Of a stretch of DNA of 64,000 nt, positions 7,818-17,153 are shown one piece after another. The stretch comes from Paenibacillus sp. JCM 10914 (GTDB lineage Bacteria; Bacillota; Bacilli; Paenibacillales; Paenibacillaceae). Position 1 is the first letter of the stretch. The number at the start of each line of letters is the position of its first letter. The stretch is from the NCBI RefSeq assembly GCF_001315105.1, contig NZ_BAZR01000006.1:62001-126000 (forward strand), in the 5' to 3' direction. The position numbers and the translations under genes are program-made. Under the pieces are notes generated by a model. It was not told the DNA's origin and ran no database searches. It was given only the letters and a program-made list of their open reading frames with translations.

Positions 7818-8939
7818 ATGGAATGGAACAAGAACGGTTTACTTCCCTTGGAATGGTTCAAAGAGATGCGTACGAACTCCCCGATAAGCCGAGCCGGAGA
7901 TGAAGGCTGGAATGTCTTCAAGTATGAGGACGTCAAAGCGGTGTTCACGAATTACGAAGTATTCTCTTCCCAAGGTGTCGCATCTTCTGAGGATCCCATC
8001 GATTCCAGCATTTTACGGCAAGATCCACCTAAACACCGCCAGCTGCGTAAATTGGTTTCCAACGCTTTTACACCGCGCATGATTGAGTCGTTAGGACCTA
8101 AGATCCAGGAGATTGCCACCTCCTTACTGGATGAAGCAGAGAAGAAGGGGAGGCTGGATGTTGTTGAAGACTTCGCCAGCCCGCTGCCAATTGTCGTGAT
8201 TGCCGAGATGCTTGGCGTATCGCTGGAGTATCGTGAACGCTTCAAGTCGTGGTCGGAAGCACTCGTCGGTAACAATCCCGATGCTTATTATCAGTGCCAG
8301 CGCGAGATGAGTGAATACTTCTCCGAGATCGCCGAGGATCGGCGCCGGCATCCTCAGGACGATCTAATCACGAAGCTGGTGGAAGCGCGTATTGATAACG
8401 AACATCTAACGGACCTTGAGATCATTGGATTTTGCATTTTATTACTGGTAGCGGGTAACGAGACCACAACGAACCTGATCTCCTCGGCCGTTCTCGCTTT
8501 TGACAGTTTGCCGGAGGTTCGGGCTGAACTGCTGGCTGATCGTGCACGGCTACCAGGCGCGATCGAAGAGGTATTCCGCTACTTCTCGCCCGTCCAACTG
8601 ATGTTCCGCCACGTCAAGCAAGATACGGTACTGCGTGGTCAAGAACTGAAGGCAGGTCAATTCGTCTATATCTGGATGGCCTCCGCCAACCATGACGAAG
8701 ATATGTTCAAACAGCCAGATGCGTTTAACATCCACCGTAATCCGAATCCGCATCTTGGGCTTGGCAGCGGGATACATTACTGTCTGGGCTCGCAGCTCGC
8801 CCGAATGGAATCCCGGATCGCGATGGAGACGCTGCTGGACCGCTTCCCGCAATACCGCCGCGATCGTTCGGTAGAGCTTGCCAGAATGGATAGCACGATG
8901 ATGTTCGCGCTGAAGGAGCTGCCGGTGATCCTTCGATGA
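7818..8939 (+). CDS. Cytochrome P450
   Basis: 373 residues, a soluble bacterial class I-type P450. Visible family motifs: I-helix oxygen-activation segment LLVAGNETTTNLI (about residue 213), K-helix EEVFRYF (ExxR), and the heme-ligand loop GLGSGIHYCLGSQLARME with the cysteine near residue 322. The substrate is unknown. The closest well-known type by appearance is the CypA/BioI-like soluble group of Bacilli. No ferredoxin or reductase gene is adjacent, so electrons must come from partners elsewhere. The ATG at 7818 lacks a strong ribosome site. It is probably controlled by the upstream TetR regulator. A strong terminator follows. Confidence 0.92.
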   Translation: MEWNKNGLLPLEWFKEMRTNSPISRAGDEGWNVFKYEDVKAVFTNYEVFSSQGVASSEDPIDSSILRQDPPKHRQLRKLVSNAFTPRMIESLGPKIQEIATSLLDEAEKKGRLDVVEDFASPLPIVVIAEMLGVSLEYRERFKSWSEALVGNNPDAYYQCQREMSEYFSEIAEDRRRHPQDDLITKLVEARIDNEHLTDLEIIGFCILLLVAGNETTTNLISSAVLAFDSLPEVRAELLADRARLPGAIEEVFRYFSPVQLMFRHVKQDTVLRGQELKAGQFVYIWMASANHDEDMFKQPDAFNIHRNPNPHLGLGSGIHYCLGSQLARMESRIAMETLLDRFPQYRRDRSVELARMDSTMMFALKELPVILR

Positions 8940-8946
8940 GAATAGC

Positions 8947-8986
8947 GAGAAGAGCCACTCCGCCTTGGAGTGGCTCTTCTCATTTT
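8947..8986. terminator. Rho-independent terminator
   Basis: A 15-bp stem (8947-8961 with 8967-8981) with a five-base loop, followed by ATTTTTA. It lies between the convergent P450 and DivIVA-domain genes. Confidence 0.88.
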
Positions 8987-9037
8987 TATAATTAAGAACA
9001 GGTATGTAGGGAAGCAGTGATGTCAATGATCCGTCTA

Positions 9038-9316
9038 TCATCTGGATTTGAGTTGGGACATTTCCCGTTCTAACTGGGTAACACGGTAATTCAGCTGCTC
9101 TACGGACGTGGTATTGCCGTTGCCGATTAAAGCCTGGTTCAGTTCATCCAGCTGCTCCTGTAAGGATTTGATGGTTGCAATAAACACCTTGTAATCCTCA
9201 ACGATCACATCCAGGAATGCATTGACCTCATCCATCTCGTAGCCTTTCACGAAGGTACCAACAACCCGGAATTCTTGTTCATGGATGGCCATCGGACTCA
9301 GCGAAATATTTTTCAT
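9038..9316 (-). CDS. DivIVA-domain protein, GpsB-like
   Basis: 92 residues. The N-terminal part (ISLSPMAIHEQEFRVVGTFVKGYEMDEVNAFLDVIVEDY) matches the DivIVA/GpsB N-terminal membrane-binding domain, with the characteristic KGY...EV..FLD pattern. The rest forms a coiled coil (VEQLNYRVTQLEREMSQLK). Proteins of this type dimerise and act at division sites or poles, linking wall synthesis enzymes to the divisome. GpsB proper has a similar length. Whether this is GpsB itself or a second DivIVA paralogue is not decided by the sequence. The start has GGGGAG nine bases upstream. It is divergent from rlmH. Confidence 0.82.
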   Translation of the reverse strand: MKNISLSPMAIHEQEFRVVGTFVKGYEMDEVNAFLDVIVEDYKVFIATIKSLQEQLDELNQALIGNGNTTSVEQLNYRVTQLEREMSQLKSR

Positions 9317-9460
9317 ACAGCTTAACTCCCCTCAGCATAATACATTATATCTTTAGTTCATCATCGATGTCAGGATTTGTCAACGGCCGATCTTTCTCTG
9401 AGGCTGCCACCGTGATAGAATGAACGTCATAACAGCAGAGTGCAAGGAGCGATCAACGCG

Positions 9461-9940
9461 ATGAATATACAGATCATATGTGTAGGTAAATTAAAGGAAA
9501 AATACCTGGTGCAAGGGATTGCGGAGTATAGCAAACGGCTAGCGCCTTATGTGAGGCTAACTGTCCATGAGGTACCGGATGAAAAGGCGCCGGAGAATAT
9601 GAGCGAAGCTGAGATGCGGCAGGTGCAGGAGAAAGAAGGGGCTGGTATTCTGGGCCACATCAAACCGGACGCCCATGTGGTGGCGCTCGCCATCGGCGGG
9701 CAGCTGTGGTCCAGCGAGGACCTGGCGGCACATATCGACAAGCTAGGCACGTACGGGACCAGCACAGTCGCTTTTGTCATCGGCGGCTCTAACGGCCTTT
9801 CTGACGAGGTGTTGAAGCGCGCTCAAACCAAGCTTAGCTTTGGGCGGATGACGCTGCCACATCAGCTGATGCGGCTCGTGCTGGTGGAGCAAATTTATCG
9901 GGCAGTGAAGATTAATCGGGGGGAACCTTACCACAAGTAG
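9461..9940 (+). CDS. rlmH: 23S rRNA (pseudouridine1915-N3)-methyltransferase RlmH
   Basis: 159 residues from the ATG at 9461, 11 bases after AAGGAG. The SPOUT-family knot is clear: [20 protein letters not shown] for S-adenosylmethionine binding, then [17 protein letters not shown] and the invariant C-terminus NRGEPYHK. RlmH methylates the pseudouridine at 23S rRNA position 1915 in 70S ribosomes. It is the standard insertion gene of staphylococcal SCC elements, where the last codons form the attachment site. Here the last 21 bases are repeated further downstream (see the att-like repeats), while this copy remains intact. Confidence 0.97.
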   Translation: MNIQIICVGKLKEKYLVQGIAEYSKRLAPYVRLTVHEVPDEKAPENMSEAEMRQVQEKEGAGILGHIKPDAHVVALAIGGQLWSSEDLAAHIDKLGTYGTSTVAFVIGGSNGLSDEVLKRAQTKLSFGRMTLPHQLMRLVLVEQIYRAVKINRGEPYHK

Positions 9941-9952
9941 CGGCAAGTTTTT
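9920..9952 (+). repeat. att-like site 1, 3' end of rlmH
   Basis: Codons GEPYHK-stop of rlmH (9920-9940) followed by CGGCAAGTTTTT. The same coding-like 21 bases with synonymous changes recur at 11085, 12817 and 27283, and a degenerate form occurs near 11790. The sequence resembles the SCC attachment site at the end of rlmH of staphylococci (core TATCATAA plus a following GCGG-type motif). Confidence 0.8.
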
Positions 9953-10151
9953 CGAAAAATCCCACAGCAGGCTTGGAAAGGCGCTTTACCAGACACGGGT
10001 TCAGGATGAGCCATACTTGGGGGAAAGTAGGGGCTAACGGGCTTTTGCGAGCTTTTTGGGGTCACAGAACGATGCTGACAATTTCGTGCAGGAAATGCAC
10101 GGTAAGTCATTTTTATTTGCGATAGTATTTAACTCGAAGGGAGGGAGAACG

Positions 10152-10970
10152 ATGGATTGGTTGGAGAGGATGAAAAACGCCATGGATTATATCGAAACGA
10201 ACTTGGCGGACAATATCTCATATGATGACATAGCGCAGATCGCCTGTTGCTCCACGTATCATTTTCAACGAATGTTTCCGTTCATTACCGGAATCACGTT
10301 ATCCGAGTACATCCGACGTCGACGATTGACATTGGCGGCTTTTGAACTGCAGACAACCGATGCAAGGGTAATCGATGTTGCTATGAAATATGGATACCAA
10401 TCGCCGGAGGCGTTCGCACGGGCGTTCAAGAATCTCCATGGGATCATGCCGATATCTGCGCGCGATAAAGGCGTTTCCTTAAAAGCCTATCCTCGAATGT
10501 CCTTTCATATCTCAATAAAAGGAGATGTCGAGATGAATTACCGGATTGAACAAAGAGGGGCTTTTGACATGTTCGGCGTGTATGGTCTTGTAAGTCAGGA
10601 TTTGCAAACGGCGTTTATTGATGTCCCTGAGTTCCGTAAACAATGTGATGAAGACGGCAGTGTGGATCTAATGAACGAGCTGCTAGGGCGGTTTGGTAAT
10701 ACCGTGTTGCACGCTGCCTTATATGACCATACAGGGGAATCATTCAAGTACATGGTATGCTATCATTTACCGAAGGGACTTGAAGTATCGGAGAGGTTCA
10801 CAAAGCTTTCTGTCCGAGCTTTAACATGGGCTATTTTCCCGGAACCGCAATGTGATTTACAAAAACTATGGGAACGAATATATACCGAGTGGTTCCCGAT
10901 ATCTGGATACGAACAGGTTGAGTCCTCAATTCGAAATGTATTATGGAATGCCAGGGCATACACAGGGTGA
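10152..10970 (+). CDS. AraC-family regulator with GyrI-like effector domain
   Basis: The ATG at 10152 follows GGGAGGGAG. Residues 1-110 hold the two AraC helix-turn-helix units (ISYDDIAQIACCSTYHFQRMF and VIDVAMKYGYQSPEAFARAFK). From about residue 125 a GyrI-like ligand-binding domain follows. The frame stops at 10970, but the family end (FEMYYGMPGHTQGEIWIPVKKK) is encoded one frame over and runs to the stop at 10998. A small indel near 10930-10938 therefore truncates or replaces the last residues. Such regulators usually sense hydrophobic or cationic compounds and activate detoxification genes. It is the only gene of cassette A. A relic of a related gene's 3' end lies at 45147-45231. Confidence 0.85.
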   Translation: MDWLERMKNAMDYIETNLADNISYDDIAQIACCSTYHFQRMFPFITGITLSEYIRRRRLTLAAFELQTTDARVIDVAMKYGYQSPEAFARAFKNLHGIMPISARDKGVSLKAYPRMSFHISIKGDVEMNYRIEQRGAFDMFGVYGLVSQDLQTAFIDVPEFRKQCDEDGSVDLMNELLGRFGNTVLHAALYDHTGESFKYMVCYHLPKGLEVSERFTKLSVRALTWAIFPEPQCDLQKLWERIYTEWFPISGYEQVESSIRNVLWNARAYTG

Positions 10971-11035
10971 GATCTGGATACCCGTAAAGAAAAAGTAACG
11001 ATTGTCCTAAGGATACGATAGTTGAGCAAAGCGAA

Positions 11036-11061
11036 AGGGCCATCCCACAAAGGATGGCCCT
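11036..11061 (+). terminator. Cassette-end hairpin A
   Basis: AGGGCCATCC and GGATGGCCCT form a 10-bp stem with loop CACAAA. No T-run follows. Similar hairpins sit at the same place before sites 3 and 4 and at 30410. Confidence 0.65.
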
Positions 11062-11117
11062 AAACTTGCCGTTACAGACAGCGCGGTGAACCGTATCATA
11101 AGTAGCGGCAAGTTTTC
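11062..11117 (+). repeat. att-like site 2 with preceding inverted end motif
   Basis: AAACTTGCCGTTAC, a short spacer, then 11085-11105 reading in frame as GEPYHK-stop, then CGGCAAGTTTT. Left and right motifs AAACTTGCCG/CGGCAAGTTT are inverted repeats about 34 bases apart. The coding meaning of the rlmH tail is kept although the bases differ at several synonymous positions from site 1. Confidence 0.8.
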
Positions 11118-11277
11118 TGATTTATCGATCGGAATATATTGCATGTATGGCATCGAATTCTGGCGTATGAGCTCGATTCCTCTGAACCTTTGGTTTTTTT
11201 GTAGGAAAATTATAGTAAAAAGGAGAATGTGTATATACATTGAATTTTACTATTTATTCGAATGGGAGGGATTTAAT

Positions 11278-11676
11278 ATGGGTCAACAGTTATTTGAAGC
11301 ATTAGATCACATCCAAATTCCTGTTTTAGATGTGGAAGAGTCTATACAGTGGTACATCAAACATCTTGGATTCTATCTTCATGGGAGACCTAATCATGAA
11401 GACATGGCGTTTCTCTGCATAGAAAGAGAAAAAGACCCTGATGTCAGACCTTTATTTCTACTTTGGAAAACGAATGATGATACGAACATGAACTTTACCA
11501 AAAACGGTGAGCACATGCCAGTATTATGTTTTAAGACTAAACATATTAATGCTTTACGGGACAAATTAATTGAAGGCAATGTAGAAATCGCTAATTTTTC
11601 GGATGAAGGTTGGGCTTACTGTATGGATTTCTACGATTTGAACAGGAATTTGATTAACGTAACTGAATATAAGTAA
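11278..11676 (+). CDS. VOC-family (glyoxalase/bleomycin-resistance fold) protein
   Basis: 132 residues starting at the ATG at 11278 after GGGAGGG. The two beta-alpha-beta-beta-beta modules are visible: LDHIQIPVLDVEESIQWYIKHLGF with a candidate metal ligand His, then MPVLCFKTKHINALRDKL and the closing CMDFYDLNRNLINVTEY. Members bind a divalent metal and isomerise, cleave or sequester small molecules, including some antibiotics. No specific substrate can be named. The gene is AT-rich compared with rlmH, consistent with import, and is the sole gene of cassette B. Confidence 0.85.
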   Translation: MGQQLFEALDHIQIPVLDVEESIQWYIKHLGFYLHGRPNHEDMAFLCIEREKDPDVRPLFLLWKTNDDTNMNFTKNGEHMPVLCFKTKHINALRDKLIEGNVEIANFSDEGWAYCMDFYDLNRNLINVTEYK

Positions 11677-11734
11677 TACTTTGGTATTGATGTAACTACA
11701 AAACGCAATTATTGTTAAGATCTGTTCAGCAAGG

Positions 11735-11765
11735 AAAGGCCATTCCGCCCAGAATGGCCTTTTCA
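11735..11765 (+). terminator. Cassette-end terminator B
   Basis: AAAGGCCATTC and GAATGGCCTTT form an 11-bp stem with a six-base loop; the last Ts extend into a run of four. Confidence 0.8.
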
Positions 11766-11770
11766 AATAT

Positions 11771-11828
11771 CTTGCCGTTTCAGACAGCGCGGGGAACTAT
11801 ACCTAAATAAGGGCAAGTTTTTTTGCGG
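11771..11828 (+). repeat. att-like site 3, degenerate
   Basis: CTTGCCGTTTCAGACAGCGC precedes GGGGAACTATACCTAAATAA and GGGCAAGTTTTTTT. The layout is the same as at sites 2 and 4, but the rlmH-tail copy has changes and an indel, so it no longer reads GEPYHK. Confidence 0.65.
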
Positions 11829-11906
11829 AATTCCTTGTGGGGCATGGATTTGTATATATGTGTGTACGTTTCGGGCTATCATAACGCTAACGGCAAGTAG
11901 TCATAC

Positions 11907-12722
11907 ATGTTGGATATAACCTTGAAGCAGCTCCTCAAAAAACAGGGGGTAAAGATTATCGAAAAGTACGGCAATGACAAAGAGCGTTTTCTAAAAGACA
12001 TAATGAATTTGATGGTACCAATAGAGGGCGGATCCATTGAACTACGCGATTATATTAATATTAATAAATGGCTTAGCTCGGATTACACGTTATCAGACCC
12101 TGGTAGTGGAAGTAATAGAAAGGTTATTACATGGACGGAAACGATCAAACCTTTCTATGTAATGAAGTATCCGGTAACACAGCATTTGTATCATTTTGTA
12201 TTGACCAAAGAGGAAGTTGAACCGACTGTGCGTGACCTGCCAATTACGGAAGTTTCATGGTTAGATTCACTTGTTTTTTGTAACGAATTGTCCAGAATAC
12301 TTGGCAGGACTGAATGCTACACAATCACCACTGAAAGTGAGAACACGATATATAACGAAAAAGCGAATGGCTTTCGATTACTAACAGACGCTGAATGGCA
12401 GTATGCATGCAAGGCGGGAACCACAGGATATCGGTATGCAAGAATTGATCAAATTGCATGGTATCAACAAAACTCCAATCGATCAGCTCAACAATTCGGA
12501 AAGTTGCTTCCAAATCCATGGGGACTTTATGATATGGTCGGGAATGTATGGGAATGGTGTTGGGATCTATATGATACTAAACGATATGGGAACTATAGGG
12601 TCTTCCGTGGAGGCAGTTGGGCTGAAGTTGAGAACAATTGTGGTTCAACGGTTAGAAGGAAAAGCATGCCTGATTTCAAAATCGATGACCTTGGGTTTAG
12701 AATAGCACTTACAAAATCATGA
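11907..12722 (+). CDS. Formylglycine-generating-enzyme-like (SUMF1 domain) protein
   Basis: 271 residues. The C-terminal 200 residues show the FGE-sulfatase fold: ITEVSWLDSLVFCNELS, GFRLLTDAEWQYACKAGT, NPWGLYDMVGNVWEWCWD, RVFRGGSW and the final DDLGFRIAL. True FGE enzymes oxidise a cysteine in sulfatases using copper; relatives act as C-type-lectin-like binding domains or in other modifications. The paired catalytic cysteines of true FGE are not obvious, and no sulfatase is nearby, so catalytic activity is uncertain. No ribosome binding site precedes the ATG at 11907. Single gene of cassette C, AT-rich. Confidence 0.82.
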   Translation: MLDITLKQLLKKQGVKIIEKYGNDKERFLKDIMNLMVPIEGGSIELRDYININKWLSSDYTLSDPGSGSNRKVITWTETIKPFYVMKYPVTQHLYHFVLTKEEVEPTVRDLPITEVSWLDSLVFCNELSRILGRTECYTITTESENTIYNEKANGFRLLTDAEWQYACKAGTTGYRYARIDQIAWYQQNSNRSAQQFGKLLPNPWGLYDMVGNVWEWCWDLYDTKRYGNYRVFRGGSWAEVENNCGSTVRRKSMPDFKIDDLGFRIALTKS

Positions 12723-12766
12723 GAAAACGATATCGAACATACCGAAAATGCCTTAAAACTCGCCGT

Positions 12767-12794
12767 GAGGGCCATCCTGCAAAGGACGGCCCTC
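12767..12794 (+). terminator. Cassette-end hairpin C
   Basis: GAGGGCCATCC and GGACGGCCCTC pair over 11 positions with one mismatch, loop TGCAAA region; no T-run. Confidence 0.6.
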
Positions 12795-12841
12795 AACTTG
12801 CCGTTATAGATAGCGCGGTGAACCGTATCACAAGTAGGGCG
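12795..12841 (+). repeat. att-like site 4 with preceding inverted end motif
   Basis: AACTTGCCGTTATAGATAGC is followed by 12817-12837, which again reads GEPYHK-stop in frame. After it comes GGGCGAAATAA rather than CGGCAAGTTT, so the left end of the next element differs in type. Confidence 0.8.
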
Positions 12842-13504
12842 AAATAATCGTCCTTAACCTCGTGGAGTGCGGAAATGTCATTTTTGATGAATTGAAACTA
12901 TGCGATCGATCGCTTATCTTCAATGAGCTTTTACAGGCGGTAGTTATGGTCGATTACCCGTTTCTCGACACATCCACTCTCTCCTGTAATCCTTCTACAA
13001 CTTCAGGGTTTCCAGTCTATTATATTTAAATACCAACTTTAGTTGTCTTGATTGCGCAGTTGCTAGAATGGTAGATTGAGGAATAGTGATGAATTGAGGT
13101 AGAAATAAAGGGTTTAACCCTAAAACGAATGAAGGATGTGCGACTATTCAATGAACGGAGATTCGGGAAGCGAAGGCTGGCGGGTCCTTTGAAATTCCTT
13201 CTTCGATTGGATTATTAAAGGTAATCAGTATAGGAGGTAATGCCTTTAGGTATAACAATTTAAAAGCGTGACCCTCCCGGATAGTGTAACCAGTATAGGG
13301 GATAGGGCGTTTATTGTGCGCGTTGCTTGTCGTTTATCCCCCCTTTTTTACTGAGTACAACTTTAGTAGGATTTAAATCTCCTATTATTCGACTATGTTG
13401 CTTAGATAGAGTTGAATAATAGGAGATTTTTGGTGTGGAGACAATATACAGATAGTAAGAACAACAATTCATAGTTTGAGCTTATGAGGTGAAAGGGGAT
13501 CAAT
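12842..13504. other. Gene-poor stretch after att-like site 4
   Basis: About 660 bases without a supported gene. It contains the GGTAA-rich segment near 13230, a CCCCCCTTTTTT end at about 13338-13349 suggesting a weak terminator, and the long hairpin at 13375-13429. Confidence 0.4.
13375..13433 (+). terminator. Long hairpin upstream of the NHL-repeat gene
   Basis: AAATCTCCTATTATTC (13375-13390) pairs perfectly with 13414-13429, loop of 23 bases, followed by TTTT. It lies about 75 bases before the NHL-repeat gene, so it could end an upstream transcript or attenuate this one. Confidence 0.6.
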
Positions 13505-16500
13505 ATGAAGGTAGTATTTAGTCGTTTGCTAGTCGCTGTTATGATATTCACATTAATTGGAGGCACAGCCGCAGAGGCTGCTGGAATTCAAAGCGAGCCG
13601 TCCTTGGCTGACAGCATGAAGCTCTGTCAAGAGTATCTGTATTTGCAGGAAACGGTGATTTTAACGATTGGGATGGAGCGGCATCAGAGGCCTCTTTTCG
13701 TATGCCTCAGGGAATCGCTGTTTTAAAGGATGGTTCTGTGCTTGTAGCGGATACCCGTAATCATCTCATCCGCCAAGTTAAGAATGGAGAGGTTTCTACT
13801 TATGCGGGCTTCATGCTTGATGCGGGGGATGATGGAGTTCCTGTTGGAGCTTCGCACGACGGTACGAAGGAAACGGCAGTGTTCAATGAACCTTCAGGTA
13901 TGGACACGGATTTATACGGAAATATTTACATAACAGACACTAAGAATCATCAGATACGGAAAATTTCTAAAGACGGAATGGTAACAACGGTTGCCGGGGA
14001 TGGTATTATCGGCGATGAAGATGGCACAGGCACAGGAGCGAGATTCTATCATCCTCAGGATGTGGCTGTTGCTGCGGATGGAACCCTGTATGTTGCGGAT
14101 ACGTTGAATCACTCGATCCGTCAAATATCGCCAGATGGTCAAGTAACAACGCTTAACGCTCCGTCAGATCGTGTGGTTGAGGTTGAAGCTGGCTACGTGG
14201 TTCCTGCAGGAGACTATGCGGACGGTGAATTGTCGGCATCCAAGTTTAATGAGCCTACTAGCATTGCAATTGACAATAAAGGCAATCTATTTATAAGCGA
14301 TACGGGCAACCATGTTATTCGATATATTGATCTGGCAAAAGGTACGGTTGCAACTGCGGCGGGCTTGTCTCCGGGGGAGAAGCCTGTGTATACGAATGGC
14401 GATCTATATGCCGAAGGCGGTTATGCGGATGGAGCAAATTCGGAGGCACGCTTCCTGTTTCCTAGAGGGATCGCCGTAACGGAGGAGAATGGACTGGTTA
14501 TTGCCGACAGCTTGAACCACACGATTCGTTATCTTGTTGACGGACATGTGAGTACAATTGCCGGTGTACCTGCGCAGTTTGGTCATGTAGATGGCATTAA
14601 CGGTCACAACCTGCTCCATAATCCGACCGATGTAGCGGTTCTGCCAAATGGCGACTTGCTCATTGCGGACAGTTATAACAATAAAATCCGCGAGCTTGAA
14701 TATTACCGGCTTCCAACCAATCTGCCCCGCAATGATCAGGTGAAGGTTGTGGTTGATCATTCGGTTATCAGCTTTGACGCGCAGCCCGAAACTGTGAAGG
14801 GACGCACGATGGTGCCTGTGAGAGCCTTAAGTGAAATGATGGGCTATAAGGTTCGATTTTTGGATAACCAGCGTACCATTGAATTGACGAAGGGTGAGGT
14901 AAGAGTCAGGCTGCAAATGGGGAGTCAAGTGATTTCGATCAAGAATGCCGCGGCTGGTGTGGAAGAACAGCGAGTGCTTGAGGTGGTGCCTTATGCGAAA
15001 AATGGCCGTTCCTATGTTCCGGTCGGTCTTTTAGGGGAGGCATTTGGAGCAGATGTACAGTGGGATTCGAGCACGAGGACAGTTATTTTGCGGGAAATTA
15101 CGGAAGCCGTTGATAAAAAGCCTGTAGTAAATGGCAAGTCGCGCGTGATGGTACTCGAACAGATTAAAGGAACGGTCTGGGTCAATCAGGCGGGCGGTTC
15201 ATTGACTTACCAGGCCTATAATGGCATGAATCTTCATCAAGGTGATCATATTCTCACTGAAAAGAATACGAGCGCGATATTAAGGACGGCCGATCGTGGG
15301 GATGAAATTACGATTAGCGAAAACTCGGAGCTGTACATTCCAAATTTAAGTGGAACATCCCGTATAAAGCACACGAGCTTTATGTTATGGAGCGGGCTGG
15401 CTTCGGCCAGTGTGTCCTCGCTGGTAAATGCCAGGGATTCCTTCAACATCCTGACGCCGACGGCGTGACCAATGTTCGCGGCACGAATTTTATAGTGAGC
15501 ATTGATCCGGTTACGGGGCTGCCGACGCTGTTTGTGAACAGTGGCCTGGTTCAGGCAAGCGGCAACGGATCCAGTCAGAATCCAGCCTTCGTATATCCTG
15601 CTCAGCAACTGAACCTTTTACCAACTTCGCAAGAGCAATGTGCCTTATGTGGTTGATCCGTCCGATCTTGTTAATCAAGTCTCACCTGCTATCATCGAGG
15701 ACCTACTAAGGGCTAAGCAGAAAATAGATCAGGAAAATGCGGAGATGCTGGAGAGAATGAGGAATGAAGCTTCCAGCTCTATCCCTAATGGAAATTCGGG
15801 GGGCTTGTCTCCAGACGATCTGGATCGATACCAGAATAATTTTGATAATATGCTTGCTAATATTTTGAAGCAGGCTCGTGATCAGAATCTAATAGGACCG
15901 GACCAATTGCAGGCACTTATCGATGAGGCCAATAAGCAAACCGATCAAAAGATCGATTTGAATAATGTCCCGCCGCTTCAATTATCGGAGGAGCAGAAGC
16001 AGCAGCAGGACAAACAGAAACAATTGGCGGAAGAACTAAAAAAGCGGCTAGAGGAGCAAAATAAGCAGCGTGAACTAGACGCACAAAAGCAATCCCTAAC
16101 AGATAGGCTTAATGCTGAAAAAGAGCGGCGAGAGCAGGAGAACAACAAGAAACTAGAAGAAGCCCGTAAACAAGCGGAGGAAAAGTTTAAGCAACAACTT
16201 TCGGATGCCGATAAGGCAAAAATTTGAGGAGCAACAAAAAGCTTTGGAACAAAAAGGCAGCAGCAGGAACAAGCACAGCTGCCGCAGCTCCGACACCGCC
16301 GACGCCGACACTACCAACACCAACACCAACACCGACGCCGACACCACCGACCAATGCTGCTCCTGAAGTGGCTAAACCAATATCTGATCGAATGGTAAAT
16401 TCAGATGAGCCTATTGAAATCGATATGAGCGAGGTATTCCATGATGCGGATGGTGATGCGTTAACATTCACAGCCCGTTCGAGTGATTCAGCTGTTGCAG

Positions 16501-16883
16501 GTGTAGCCGTGAATGGAGCACATCTACGCATTACGCCAACGGGTAGCGGTTCTTCAGAAATTCGTATTACGGCCAATGATGGAAAAGGCGGTCTAACGGA
16601 AACCTCTTTTCGTTTCGCGTTTTATCGTCAGATACAAAACATGAGGGCCGAAGTCATGTACGATTTCATTGAGCTCTATTGGGATGAGTATGGGGAAGAG
16701 GGAATTATATATCACGTTTATCTGAATGATGAGTTAATCGAATCCACCTCAACCCATCATGTTTCACTTACAGATCTTAAGCCGGATACGGTTTATAATT
16801 TGCGTGTAATTGCGGTTAATCATGATGAAGAGATTGAGGCGTTCGCCAACTATTCGGTAACGACACGTCCTATTGACTTTTAG
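13505..16883 (+). pseudogene. Secreted multidomain NHL-repeat/FecR/fibronectin protein, broken by several frameshifts
   Basis: Four partly overlapping frames together encode about 1120 residues. Order: signal peptide (MKVVFSRLLVAVMIFTLIGG), at least five NHL beta-propeller repeats (the repeated pattern PSGMDTDLYGNIYITDTKNHQIRKI), a copper-amine-oxidase-N-like domain (GRTMVPVRALSEMMGY, GRSYVPVGLLGEAFG), a FecR-like domain (VTNVRGTNFIVSID), a Gln/Lys-rich coiled coil, a Thr-Pro repeat linker, a cadherin-like module (FHDADGDALTFTA) and a fibronectin III domain. Frame changes lie near 13620, 15466, 15612, 16217 and 16255. Most or all are explained by single missing bases, three of them in or beside short homopolymer runs. 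As written it is not translatable as one chain. It was probably a cell-surface or matrix protein. Confidence 0.8.
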
Positions 16884-16996
16884 TCTATGGAAGTGACCCT
16901 CTGAATGATGAAGAGGTTGCACCAAGCATGAAATTATCCAAGTGGATTCCAATGATTATGAAGAGGACATGCTGGCATCATGCCTAGCGGTTATTA

Positions 16997-17024
16997 AAGA
17001 GCACCCATCGGGTGCTCTTTTTTC
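16997..17024 (+). terminator. Rho-independent terminator
   Basis: AAGAGCACCC and GGGTGCTCTT form a 10-bp stem with loop ATC, followed by TTTTT. It lies about 110 bases after the NHL-repeat gene. Confidence 0.85.
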
Positions 17025-17153
17025 GGGAGGAAATGGAGAGTATGTTGGCGGGAGCTCCGATCATTTGGTGTCACATGACATTATGACACTGGCGGATTTG
17101 ACATCAAGAGCCGTAGAATACGTCTACTACTTGCAAAGGATGTGGGCTCTTTG

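Larger units (their letters stand above)
9941..11105 (+). mobile_element. Putative rlmH-linked cassette A (AraC-type regulator)
   Basis: A 1.17-kb unit bounded by att-like sites 1 and 2. It contains one gene, a hairpin at its end, then the inverted motif AAACTTGCCG and the next rlmH-tail copy. CGGCAAGTTT at its left end and AAACTTGCCG at its right end are inverted repeats, as at the ends of SCC elements. It has no recombinase of its own. Confidence 0.6.
11106..11810 (+). mobile_element. Putative rlmH-linked cassette B (VOC protein)
   Basis: About 0.7 kb between att-like sites 2 and 3, carrying a single gene followed by a terminator hairpin and the end motif TTGCCG. It is AT-richer than rlmH. 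Confidence 0.55.
11811..12837 (+). mobile_element. Putative rlmH-linked cassette C (FGE-like protein)
   Basis: About 1.0 kb between att-like sites 3 and 4 with one gene and an end hairpin. A further TAACGGCAAG copy, the reverse complement of the right-end motif, lies at 11889-11898 shortly before the gene. Confidence 0.55.

Noticed and set aside
11907..12722. Active sulfatase-maturing FGE
   Set aside because: The fold is present, but no partner sulfatase lies nearby and the characteristic catalytic cysteine pair is not evident, so only FGE-like is claimed.
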